21,427 bases of DNA from Prorocentrum cordatum (GCA_963575745.1 CAUYUJ010011252.1:2501-23927); one strand, 5' to 3'; positions 7,689 through 16,144 are shown, counted from the first letter of the stretch. The notes: generated from the letters alone by a model not told the origin. A program made the numbers and translations.

Positions 7689-7968
7689 CCCCCGGCCTCC
7701 GGGGAAGCCGCCCCCTGTCCTCTCGGGTCGGGCGAAAGGGGGGGATTGGGAAAGGGGGGTTACGAAATCTGCTGCATGCAGCTGGTTTCGGCCTCACCGA
7801 GGGGCCCATTCCTCGATACATGGCCGCTTCCGGCGCCGGGAGGCGCCAGGAAAATCAGCTACGTGAGCTGATTCTCAAACCCCCCCTTTGCTATCCCCCC
7901 CTTTCGCCCGACCCGATCCTCGGAGCAGGCCTCGGCGGCTTCCCAGAAGGCCGGGGACCTTCTGAGCC
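7689..7968. mobile_element. Long-TIR element, family 4 (about 280 bp)
   Basis: Arms of about 85-100 bp. The left arm runs through CCGGGGAAGCCGCC, CGGGTCGGGCGAAAGGGGGG and AAAGGGGGGTTACGAAATC (7689-7773). The right arm is the reverse complement, with GATTCTCAAACCCCCCCTTT, CCCCCCTTTCGCCCGACCCG and GGCGGCTTCCCAGAAGGCC (7865-7968). The arms are imperfect and include a small unmatched patch. The loop of about 90 bp holds CTGCATGCAG. Single copy in this window. Confidence 0.75.
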
Positions 7969-7999
7969 TTCGGAGAGGACCGGCTCCCTCTGCTGGCGG

Positions 8000-8135
8000 T
8001 ATTCGGCGGCCGTTCGGGGCGGGCCAGGCACCCTCGGAACGCTCTCGGCGAGGCGCAGCCGCTGGAAGGTGCCCCGAGGCGGGAGAACCGCCGAGAGGCA
8101 ATGCAAGCATCCGAAGATCTCGAGCCTCGAATCCC
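8000..8135 (+). repeat. Dispersed repeat, copy 1 (partner at 11461)
   Basis: Shares CGCTCTCGGCGAGGCGCAGC followed by CGCTGG, the sequence CCCCGAGGC, and more diverged flanks (GGCGGCCGTTCGGG; CTCGAGCCTCGAATCC) with 11461-11596 in the same orientation. Confidence 0.7.
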
Positions 8136-8640
8136 AACCTCCCACACTAACCCCCCCCCTGAGCACGCCGCCGAGCATTCGCGCCTTGCGCTCGTGCCCC
8201 TGGGCGCAAGCGTGCCGCCCGAGCCCCCACCCCACCAGGCGGGCGCCGTCGAGCAGCTCCTGGCCTCCGGCAGCGCGTGCCCCCACGGGGGCGACCCCGA
8301 GGCGGGAGGGCGCGCGGGGCCGCGGGGAGGTGCGAGTCGGGCAGTGGCAGAGCGTCCCGACTCGCCTGCAGGCCCACCAACAGCTGCTCCACAGGCCCTC
8401 TTGCGGTCTGCGCGACAGGCTCTTACGTCCACTGGTGGTCCAGGCCGTCTTGACTTCAGCCATCGGCTTTCTGTTCGAAGAGCACCGCTTCGTTCTTCGA
8501 ACATCGGTTTGTTCTGTGAGCGTGCCGTGGTAGGCCTGCACGAGCGCTGGGAGGGTCAGTCCCTGCTCGAGTGCGGAGGGCCCCTTCGCAGCTCCCACCA
8601 GGGGGGGGGGCACGGGCCCAGCGCCGTGCGCGCGCAGGGC
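8136..8640. other. Unique stretch without a recognised gene
   Basis: Open on both strands for long distances, with a small TCGAAGAGC/CTTCGAAC inverted pair near 8478-8500. No domain seen in any frame. A tract of about 20 G residues follows at about 8642-8662. Confidence 0.35.
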
Positions 8641-8730
8641 CCGGGGGGGGGGGGGGGGGGGGGTCGGCGCCCGCCTCTCACATCCCACCATCGGTGATGG
8701 GGACGCGAAGTCCCCGAAGACGGGGCGGGG

Positions 8731-8989
8731 TGGGCACTTAGAGGGCCCAGGAAACGACAGAGCCGTTTTTTTACTGGTTCCGTTTTGCCGTTTTTTTGCC
8801 AGCTCCGACGCTGTTTTTTTACCGGTTCGTCGCCGCTCTTTCACCGGTTCCGGCTCCAGTTCCAATCCTGGAGCCGTTTTTTTGCCGTTTCCGGTCGCCG
8901 TTTTTTTGCGTTTCCATTTTCAAGGGTCATTTTTTGGGAAACGGTGAAATAACGGCCCTGCCGTTTCTGGGGCCCACTAAGGGTGGGCA
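8731..8989. mobile_element. TIR element, family 5, with internal GCCGTTTTTTT units
   Basis: Left arm TGGGCACTTAGAGGGCCCAG then GAAACGACAGAGCCGTT (8731-8767). The right arm (8950-8989) is its reverse complement with about six differences: AACGGCCCTGCCGTTTCTGG, GGCCCACTAAGGGTGGGCA. Between them lie several spaced copies of GCCGTTTTTTTGCC, CTGTTTTTTTACCGGTTC and related GCCGTTT sequences. No coding potential. Confidence 0.75.
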
Positions 8990-9570
8990 TGAGTGGGCAT
9001 CGTAGCCGGCTAAGAATTCAAGAAAAAGGCATGGAGGCCTCCGCATCGACGCTTCTCCTTGGCACTCGCTTCACGCGCAGCAGCATGCTCTCGTCCCTCT
9101 GGCCATGAAGGAATCACGACGCAGGTATTTGGTCTTTGGGAGCCCTGGCTGGGCTTTGGTCTTCGGTCTTTGGGAGCCCTGGCTGGGCCAAACTTGTGGT
9201 TGTCACAGAACGACTTAGGATGAAAAGCCAGTTCCGGGGGCTAGATCTCCGGGGGGTTCCACGTTGTGACGGAATCACGACGTCGGGGGTCTGGCGAGGG
9301 AGGATTCGAGGATCGAGGTTTTGGGCGCTTCAGTCAGTCTGGGCGTTCCAGAGCCCGCATGGGGTCTCCGGAGGCTTCCGGGTGCCTCGGGGGCGCTCCA
9401 GGGGGAGGGGGCCGACAAGGAGGGGATGTAGCGGGGGTCGGTCTGGGCAAGCCACGCCAATGGCCAAATGGGGGCAACCCCGCCGACCATGCACCAAACT
9501 TGCTCGCGGTTCGACTGCCCCCCCCCCCGGGGGCTCCTTCTTCGCTGGGATTTTGTTGGTCTGGGGGCCA
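8990..9570. other. Mostly unique stretch with a short tandem duplication
   Basis: GGTCTTTGGGAGCCCTGGCT occurs at 9131 and about 9166 in direct tandem. GGAATCACGACG occurs at about 9111 and 9269. No domain was recognised in any frame. Confidence 0.45.
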
Positions 9571-9572
9571 AA

Positions 9573-9672
9573 ATAATATATATATATATATAATATATAT
9601 ATCTATATATATATATATATATTATATTATATATTTATATATATATATATATATATAGATATATATATATAG
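9573..9672. repeat. TA dinucleotide array
   Basis: About 100 bp of (TA)n broken by single bases (ATATCTATA, ATTATATTATATATTTATA). It is self-complementary and is the most AT-rich segment of the window. Confidence 0.95.
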
Positions 9673-10079
9673 AGCGGGCCCGAGCCCCCCTGCGGTGACC
9701 GCTGTAACATGCCGCAGTTGCAAGGTGGGTGCGACCCACTTGCAGGCGCCTCGCAGGTGGGTTGCAACCACTGCGCAACCGTTGCAGCCGTCGCGGGTCG
9801 AGCCGACCACTGCCGTTGAGGGCCCCCCCGCCCCCTCCGCGCCCCTGCCGCAGCCTCCGCGCCCTCCCTCCTGTGAGGATGCACCCCCCGGGGGGTTACA
9901 CTCGGCATCGGCGCTGGCATGCCCGTGGTCGAGAGCAGGCCTCATCCGGCAGGCGTGATCCCGTCGAGTCTGGCTCCGCCCCGCCGGGTCCGGCCCAATC
10001 GGGCTCGACCCTGATTGGAATCTGGGCCACGGGGACTCCATGGCCCCTGCTCGCTCCCACAGGCGCTGCCCAGCCTTAG
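9673..10079. other. Unique stretch with hairpin at 9718
   Basis: TGCAAGGTGGGT and ACCCACTTGCA (9718-9743) pair around a three-base loop, followed by GCAGGTGGGTTGCAACCACTG. The rest is C-rich and unremarkable. Nothing coding was recognised. Confidence 0.4.
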
Positions 10080-10228
10080 GGCGGGCCTGTCCCTCTACAG
10101 GAGGGATGTTCAAAAATAACGGAAAAATAGTCTGGGGACGATTTTTTGATTATTTTTGCCCATTAGGGGGGGTATTTGTGGAGTGTTTTTTTTCGCCCCA
10201 AATCCCCCTGTGGGGGGACGCGCCCGAC
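10080..10228. mobile_element. TIR element, family 1 copy C (149 bp)
   Basis: Left end GGCGGGCCTGTCCCTCTACA; right end CTGTGGGGGGACGCGCCCGA. The inside holds AGTCTGGGGACGATTTTTTG, and the right part TTTTCGCCCCAAATCCCCCT is nearly identical to copy B. Confidence 0.8.
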
Positions 10229-10780
10229 TGAAGCCTGGGCAGCCTAGCCTCGAGGGGCCCCCAGCCCCCCCCCCGCGCTTCGGTGCCGTGGCTGCCGCCC
10301 CCCCCCCCCTCCGCGCCCGCAGACGTCCGACGCCGCGTGTCTTCTCCAAGACGCGGCTCCCCAGCGGGGCTCCTTTCGACCCCTCCGGCTCGACTTGATT
10401 CGACTTCGGTCGAGGCCGATTCCGATTCCCATTCGACTCGACCTCGGATTCCGATTCGGGTGGCGGTGTCTCCATGGGGGCCTTACTACTGGCCTGCCGA
10501 TTTCCGCTGGTTCGAGTTCTTCCGACTTGGCTTCCGACTTCCGCCGATCCGATTCATTTCGATCGCCGGTCCGGCTTATCGATTCGATTTGACCTCTCCT
10601 GAGGTTTTTATCCCTTCCTCGGGATCGTCTTTTCATCCTGAGTCGTTTTTTAACTGTCCCGGGGCCTTGCGAGGGCCCCAGGGGCTGAACACGGGGAACC
10701 ATTTTTCCCCAATCAGTGCTTGCACTGAAGGGGTCCTAGCGGAAGTTGAAGGATTTGGCGACAGTTCCCCGCCGATTTTG
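10229..10780. other. Unique stretch rich in ATTCGACT/GATTCCGATT
   Basis: From about 10385 to 10590 the sequence has many loosely repeated TTCGACT, GATTCCGATTC and CCGATTC words, a degenerate short-period repeat rather than a gene. The remainder is C-rich. No protein motif seen. Confidence 0.4.
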
Positions 10781-10794
10781 GTGGCAGGCTGGGT

Positions 10795-10890
10795 TCCTGG
10801 GTTCCCGGGTTCCCGGTTCCCTGTTCCCGGTTCCCGGTTCCCGGTTCCGGGCCGATTTCGGAGGGTGGCGAGGTTCCCGGGTTCCCGGAT
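10795..10890 (+). repeat. GGTTCCC heptamer repeat
   Basis: Units GGTTCCC/GGTTCCT/TGTTCCC repeat with a 7-bp period (GGTTCCCGGGTTCCCGGTTC), with a later small cluster near 10870-10887. Confidence 0.85.
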
Positions 10891-10894
10891 TTTT

Positions 10895-11140
10895 GGCCGA
10901 TCTTCTTATCGATCGATCTCACCATCGATCTCATTACCGACTTCTCGATCGATCTCACAATCGATCTCACTATCAATCTCACAAGCGATCTCACTAGAGA
11001 TCGCATGAGCGATTTCGCGATCGATCTTAGTATCGATCTCATTGAATCGATGCCACTCTCGGTCTTACGATCGACCTTACAATCGTCCTCACTATCGATT
11101 CCACTATCGATCTCAATATCGATCTCAAGATCCATAGTAT
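10895..11140 (+). repeat. ATCGATCTCACT degenerate array
   Basis: Units of about 10-14 bp: ATCGATCTCACTATC, ATCGATCTCAATATCG, GCGATCTCAC. More AT-rich than its surroundings. It gives spurious Ser/Ile/Asp-rich frames on both strands. Confidence 0.9.
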
Positions 11141-11460
11141 CAATTTTCAAATCATCCACTGATTGGGGTTTTGTCAGGTGTAATTGTATAGTTTCTTCCA
11201 CTCGCCGGAGGTCCCGCCCCCTCCCCCAGGGGGCCACGTCGGGGGGAGATGGGCTCGGGGGGAGACGCATCGACCCCCACGTGACCCATCTCATCGCCAA
11301 GAGGACCACGATTCCCCCACTCCGCCGAGGAACGTGAGGATTCGGTACCGGGGGCCCATCGCCGATCGGTTGGCGATGCATTGCCGACTCCAGGTCGTGC
11401 TTTCCCACTTCCCTGCTATAGTGCTGCCCCCAGCTGTCGGGCGGGCGCGAAGACTCTCGC

Positions 11461-11596
11461 TTCTCCGGCGGCCGCTCGGGACGATCCGAGCATCGCGGAA
11501 ACGCTCTCGGCGAGGCGCAGCCGCTGGCACCCCGAGGCTGGAAAATACCGACGAGAACTGACGAAGACGCCTGAAATCATTGAACCTCGAACCTCG
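11461..11596 (+). repeat. Dispersed repeat, copy 2 (partner at 8000)
   Basis: Same orientation as 8000-8135. The best-conserved part is ACGCTCTCGGCGAGGCGCAG then CCGCTGG at about 11501-11527, with diverged flanks. It lies in the same proposed intron as copy 1. Confidence 0.7.
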
Positions 11597-12008
11597 AGGC
11601 CTGTTTCCAAGAGTTCTGAACGACTTTCTCCACTTCGACCTGCGGGGATCAGGCCAGGCAAGACGAAATTCATCCACTCGGCGTAGCTTCAGAGAAATCT
11701 GGGCAGATCCACAGATCCCCAGCGAACTCTGAGTCGAGCCGTGGGCGCTCCAGCGCGAGTCGAGGCTTGCGCCCGCCACGTTCGGGCCCGGGGCCGTTTT
11801 CACCAAACCACGTCTTGCTAAAGGGGGCCCTGTCCACCCCCGAAACAGGTGCAGAAACACCTTTTAGTAGCCCGCGGGCGCAAGCACGCGGGCGTCGGTC
11901 GAACACCCAGGGGCCACAGCCCACGAGGCGAGTTGTGTGGCACGGGGAGGGATGGGCAGCAGCGAGGAGGAGGGCGCCGCGGAGCGGAGGCCGCACTCTG
12001 AGAGCGGG
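11597..12008. other. Unique stretch without a recognised gene
   Basis: No repeat partner or protein motif was seen. Open frames on both strands are GC-driven. Confidence 0.35.
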
Positions 12009-12241
12009 AACTCCGGAAGCGGCTGCCGGCAGAGCACGGCGAAGCGCCAGGCGTGCGCAGGGACTTCCGAGCTCCGGAAGCGGTTGCCGGCAGAGCACGG
12101 GCGCAGGGAGATACCGTCAGCCCGCACGGTAGGGAGGGGCAGCCTTCCGAGCTCCGGAAGCGGTTGCCGGCAGAGCACGGCGAAGCGCAAGGCGTGCGCA
12201 GGGAGATGCGGTCAACCCGCACGGTAGGGATGGGCAGCCTC
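12009..12241 (+). repeat. Tandem repeat with truncated units (CTCCGGAAGCGG)
   Basis: CTCCGGAAGCGGTTGCCGGC (with AGAGCACGG following) starts at 12011, 12072 and 12152. The longest unit continues through GCGAAGCGCAAGGCGTGCGC, AGGGAGAT, CCCGCACGGTAGGGA and GGGCAGCCT. Earlier units lack different parts of it, giving unequal spacing (61 and 80 bp). Confidence 0.85.
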
Positions 12242-12242
12242 C

Positions 12243-12470
12243 CCAAGGGTTATGATGTTCCAACCTATTTTAGCCCTGACCACCAGAAATAATTTCGAGC
12301 ACCAGAACAATACCCCAAATCTCGAGGGTTTTCGCTTGTCGGGCCCTGGGAGATATTCGTCCGACACTGTTTCGACACTCTTTCGACACTCTCTCAACAC
12401 TTTTCGGGGTGCTCGAAATCGTTTCTGGGATGTGGCCCTCAAGTACGATGGGAGCAACATAACCCAAGGG
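12243..12470. mobile_element. TIR element, family 6 (about 228 bp)
   Basis: Left arm: AAGGGTTATGATGTTCC, then CCAGAAATAATTTCGAGCAC (12243-12303). Right arm (12408-12470): GGTGCTCGAAATCGTTTCTG, then GGAGCAACATAACCCAAGG. These are reverse complements over about 60 bp with scattered mismatches. The inside holds three spaced TTTCGACACT-like words. It starts right after the tandem array ending at 12241. Confidence 0.8.
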
Positions 12471-12676
12471 TGCCCTTGCGGCTTTGCCTCCTCAGTTCAT
12501 CCTTTTGGCCCCTTTCGTTGGCCGCGCCCCGCTCGAGACGCTTCGACGCGAGCGCCCAGGGCCCTTGCAGCCTCATCGCGCACGTGTCGCGAGGCGGGCC
12601 GACCGCAGTCCAGGAGGCTGGGGCGCAGAGCCGGAGCCAGGGGCGACCAGGGAGCGGCAGAGGCAACCGGGTTCAA

Positions 12677-12828
12677 GTCGGGCCTGTTGTCCCTCTACAG
12701 GAGGGATTTTCAAAGATAGGAAAGAAACTATTGGCACGACTTTTGGCGGCTTCTGAATCTTGTTTGGGGTATGTTTGGGGTGCTTGCATTCTTCGCCCAA
12801 GGTCCCCCTGTAGGGGGACACGCCCGAC
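12677..12828. mobile_element. TIR element, family 1 copy D (152 bp)
   Basis: Left end GTCGGGCCTGTTGTCCCTCT then ACAGGAGGGA; right end CCCTGTAGGGGGACACGCCC then GAC. The inside is T-rich but the ACGATTTTT block has diverged (ACGACTTTTGGC). Confidence 0.8.
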
Positions 12829-13053
12829 CCTAAAACCAGGTCAGGCCTCCTCGCACGACGGCGAGGAGGCCAGGCAAAGGCCAGCGAGCCCGCAGCGCAG
12901 GGTCGGAGCCACCGCGCGGCGACGAGCAGCGGCGACCAGGCGCGGCAGGAGAGCTGGTGCCGTGCAGCAGGCACGAGGGCCGCGGAGCCGGATCCACGCT
13001 GGGAGCAATCGTCCACGTGGGCCGGCCGCTGAGTGGAGCAGGCGCTGTGTTGA

Positions 13054-13209
13054 GTCGGGCGTGTCCCTCTACAGGAGGATTTTCAGAAATATTGTAGAAG
13101 TTAGTCTGGGGACGATTTTTCCATTATTATGATTATTATCAGTAGGATTAGTATTCGTATTATTATTCTTATTAGTATCATTATTGTTTCATTAACAGAA
13201 TATTCTTAG

Positions 13210-13241
<32 letters not shown>

Positions 13242-13293
13242 CTTATTCTTCTTCTTATTATTATTATTAATATTATTGTTAGCATTATTATTA

Positions 13294-13337
<44 letters not shown>

Positions 13338-13366
13338 TATGTTATTATTATTATTATTATTATTAA

Positions 13367-13406
<40 letters not shown>

Positions 13407-13493
13407 AGTAACAGTTTTGTAATCATGTTCGATTATCCTTGTAGCATTTTCAATTCTTCCCTGAAGCTCCGCCTGTAGGGGGACATGCCCGAC
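13054..13493. mobile_element. TIR element, family 1 copy E, expanded by an ATT array (440 bp)
   Basis: Left end GTCGGGCGTGTCCCTCTACA; right end GCCTGTAGGGGGACATGCCC then GAC. The shared block AGTCTGGGGACGATTTTTCC is at about 13104. Between this and the right arm lies an ATT/ATC/TTC trinucleotide array (about 13118-13410) that triples the element length. Confidence 0.85.
13206..13412 (+). repeat. ATT trinucleotide array
   Basis: Mostly perfect (ATT)n with a few GTT, ATC and TTC changes. It lies wholly inside family 1 copy E. The minus strand translates to a poly-Asn run, which is artefactual. Confidence 0.95.
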
Positions 13494-14662
13494 CTGAGCG
13501 CTGCGCCGAGAGGCGGCGCGGGACGCGTGCGGAGGACGGCCGGGGGCGCGACAGACCACGGAGGCGACCGGGCAGGCGACCCGAGCGCGGGAGCGCCGGC
13601 GCCGGAGCCCGGCCGCGCAGCGCGGGCGCAGCCCACAGAGGCCGTGGCCAGGCGGCTGGCCGAGCGCCAGAGGCGCCCGCGAGGTGCTGGCGGGGGGGGG
13701 GGGGAGAGGGGAGGAGGGGAAGTGCAGGAGGAGGGAGCAGGAGGTCAGTATGGGGGGAGAGGCAGGGAGGAGGGGAGGGAGGCAGGGAGGGGGGAGGAGG
13801 CAAGGAGGAGGAGGGGGAGGCAGGGGAGGGAGGAGGCAATGGGGGGGAGGGGAGGAGGGAGGAGGCAGGGAGGGGGGGGGCCCTGGGACGCGGCCGGGGG
13901 AGGGGCGGCCAGCACCCGAGCGGCGAAGAGCTGGCGCAGCGCGCGGGGGGGCGGGGCGTCCCCAGCAGCCGCCGGCCCCGAGAGCGCGGCCCCCCGGCGA
14001 GCGAGGGGGCCCCGGCACGCGGGCACGGGAGGGGGAGGGGGCCCGCAGCGGAGCACCCGGGCGGCAAGGAGCCGGAGCCGGCTGGAGAAGGGGGCACGAG
14101 TCGCGCGCGAGCGTCGCAGCGCCGAGCGCACCGCGAGATGCACGCACGCACGCGCCGCCGCACCCACGCATATCAGCGCTTGCTTTCGAGGAAGCATGGG
14201 CATTGGGGGGGGGGACGAGGAACATCCAGGAACTACGTAACAATGTTGAACCTCTTGGAAGGTGTGCCGATTGATTCGCGTCTCCCTGGGGCCCTTTCAA
14301 GTCGTCAAGCGTTCAGTCCTTACCGACTTTTGGTGGTGCCCCCGTAGATGTGCCCAGACTCCCACTGCTGGGGCTTGTGGTGTGGTCTGTCCGCTCTTCG
14401 TCTCCTCTGCATTCCCCCTTCTTCTCCCAAAAAGTCACCACCCACCAAAGCACCCCAACCCAACCCGAAGGCCCCAATTTGTCCTCCATTCCCAGATGAG
14501 GGGAGGGGGCGTCGGGGAACATTGAAGACAGACGTTTGGGACCTGGATCCCCCCCCCAGCCCGAAATTTGGGTCTTCGGGCTGGGTGGTTGTGGTGGTAC
14601 GGAGGGCAGTCAAACGGCCTGCGCTGGAGACAAAACTATTCTCGCCACCCCTCGCACCCAAG
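13494..14662. other. GC- and G-rich stretch with GGGGAGG tract; no gene recognised
   Basis: 13690-13900 is an impure G/A tract (GGAGG, GGGAGGCAGGGAGG). The rest is GC-rich without motif. 14180-14640 becomes unique with mixed composition, including CCAACCCAACCC; no exon matches were seen there. Confidence 0.4.
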
Positions 14663-14782
14663 GCCAGCGGGGAGCGCCTCTCCGGGAGGCTCCGGCTGCT
14701 GGCGCTCGACGAGGGCGGCCGGTTGCCCCTGGAGCTGCACCGGGCCTACCTGCGCAGCGGCGGGCGCGAGGACTCCAGGAGC
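14663..14782 (+). CDS. Exon E of the RFC1-like gene (start of the RFC1 C-terminal region)
   Basis: About 40 codons in phase 0, after the AG at 14661-14662. The frame reads ASGERLSGRLRLLALDEGG then RLPLELHRAYLRSGG. RFC1 proteins have, at this distance after the lid domain, F-A-x-G-E, then a hydrophobic stretch with a conserved D, then P-L-x-x-x-x-x-Y-L. All of these are present in order. The local codon pattern (C or G in nearly every third position) differs from the repeats around it. The likely donor is GT at 14783; a GA donor at 14732 (after LPL) is possible if the candidate exon at 17882 is real. The exon is followed at once by a 400-bp GGA tract. Without exon D the assignment would be weak, since this fragment alone has no diagnostic motif. 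Confidence 0.45.
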
Positions 14783-14813
14783 GTTGGGCCAGCCGGCGGC
14801 CTCCGTCCCCAGG

Positions 14814-15195
14814 GGAGGAGGAGGAGGAGGAGGAGGAGGAGAGGAGGAGGAGGAGGAGGAGGAGGAGGAGGAGGAGGAGGAGGAGGAGGAGGAGGAGGAG
14901 GAGGAGGAGGAGGAGGAGGAGGAGGAGGAGGAGGAGGAGGAGGAGGAGGAGGAGGAGGAGGAGGAGGAGGAGGTAGGAGGAGGCGGCAGGAGGAGGAGGA
15001 GGAGGCGGAGAGAGGAGGAGGAGGAGGAGGAGGAAGTGAGGAGGAGGAGGAGGAGGAGGAGGAGGAGAGGAGGTAGGAGGAGGAAGGAGAGGAGGAGGAG
15101 AGGAGGAGGGAGGGGAGGAGGAGGGGGAGGAGGGAGGAGGGGGCTGGGAGGGCGGGGGAGGAGGGAGGAGGAGGAGGGAGGAGGAGGAGGAGGAG
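14814..15195 (+). repeat. Long GGA tract
   Basis: Largely perfect (GGA)n to about 14972, then interrupted by GTAGGAGGAGGCGGC and AGGGAGG variants. It begins about 30 bases after exon E. Nearly free of pyrimidines on the plus strand for almost 400 bp. Confidence 0.95.
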
Positions 15196-15234
15196 CGATG
15201 GGAAGAGGGCGATGGGTTTAATCCCTGGAGGAAC

Positions 15235-15433
15235 GGTTCAATCCCCGGCTGAGCGGTTCAATCCCCGGAAGTCGTTTGGGGATTGAAGTCTTCTGGGTGG
15301 TCGACGCCTCACATCTTGCAGCAGCTGCTATATAACTGTATATAGCCGTGGTTCATCTTACATCCAGAAGGCCAGGAGTCACCTTAATGGCGGCGCATGA
15401 GTTTCCTGAGCAACTTCATCCGGGGATTGAACC
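15235..15433. repeat. Inverted GGTTCAATCCCCGG motifs around a unique core
   Basis: GGTTCAATCCCCGG occurs at 15235 and 15255, and its exact reverse complement CCGGGGATTGAACC at 15420-15433. A weaker TTTAATCCC and a TTGGGGATTGAAG variant are nearby. The core contains GCTATATAACTGTATATAGC (15327-15346), a hairpin. GGTTCAATCC matches the B-box/T-arm consensus of tRNAs, but no tRNA can be folded here. Confidence 0.6.
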
Positions 15434-15529
15434 TTTCTGGTTTCCTTAGGAGAAGTAGTGGTACACCAACAAAGACGTTACTCATCTTTACACTGTTCGC
15501 TTCTTTTGCGGGATCGGCCGTTGTAGTGG

Positions 15530-16115
15530 ATGCTGAAGTAGGAATTGCACTGTGAGCTGGGGCAGTAGCTGCATTGGCAGATGTAGTGGCATCCGTAGTG
15601 GCAGCTGCAGTGGTAACTATATTGGTAGTTGTATTGGAAACTGTAGTGGTAGATGTAGTGGTAGCTGTAGTGATATATGAACTGGTATCTGTCGTGGTAG
15701 TCGTAGCCGTGGCTGAACTGGTACCTGTACTGGTCGCTTTCACGGTAGCCGAATTGGTACTTGTCGTGGTAGTTGTAGTGGTACTTGCACTGGCATTTGT
15801 AGTGGTAACAAGTGGTACCTGCCATGGTAGATTTACTACGAGCTTTATTGGGAGCTGTAGTGCCACCTGCAGTGGTGGCCGTACGGGTACCTGTGCTGGT
15901 AGCAGCATTGGGAGCTGCATTGGTAGCTGTTCTGGTGGCTGTAATGGTCGCAGACGTGGTATCTGTAGCGGTAGCGGTAGCTGTCGTTGTAGCTTTACTG
16001 GGAGTTGGTGGTAGTTTTATTGGGAGTTGCACTGTTACCTGTGGCGGTAGTTGTGCTTGGAGCGGTAGCTTTATTGGGAGGTGTACTGGTACTTGTGCTG
16101 GTGGCTGTGCTTGAC
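15530..16115 (+). repeat. GTAGTGGTAGCT-type degenerate minisatellite
   Basis: About 600 bp of degenerate 6-18 bp units such as GTAGTGGTAGCTGTAGTGG, GTATTGGTAGTTGT and GGGAGCTGTAGTGCCACC. Frames on both strands are open over much of it (Val/Ala-rich on plus, Thr/Ala-rich on minus), but this is repeat-driven. Confidence 0.85.
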
Positions 16116-16144
16116 AGCGAATTGCAAGTCATCGCTGTGCTTAC

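Larger units (their letters stand above)
6762..14662 (+). other. Proposed 7.9-kb intron D-E with GC donor
   Basis: Inferred because the last residues of exon D and the first of exon E together match a conserved RFC1 junction (F then A-x-G-E) in the same phase. It begins GCCCGC and ends CCCAAG before GCC. Inside are TCC, TA, ATT and poly-G arrays, two 113-bp hairpin units, at least six TIR elements of several families, short minisatellites, and unique DNA with no convincing exon. If exons D or E are wrong, this region is intergenic or a different intron. Confidence 0.35.

Noticed and set aside
8998-9018. CGTAGCC...CAAG string resembling the dinoflagellate spliced leader
   Set aside because: Only the two ends match; the middle of the leader is absent and many chance matches of this kind are expected.
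13206-14300. Minus-strand frame ending in a long Asn run
   Set aside because: The Asn run is the ATT array, and the rest is GC-rich sequence without a motif.
14568-15221. Frames with long Gly, Arg or Glu runs
   Set aside because: These are the three readings of the GGA tract. Only the short segment before it (14663-14782) looks coding.
15235-15268. tRNA gene suggested by GGTTCAATCCCCGG
   Set aside because: The T-arm-like word is repeated without an acceptor stem, D arm or anticodon arm around it.
15574-16114. Val/Ala-rich frames that look like membrane proteins
   Set aside because: Created by the GTAGTGG repeat; hydrophobicity follows from repeated GTN codons and both strands are open.
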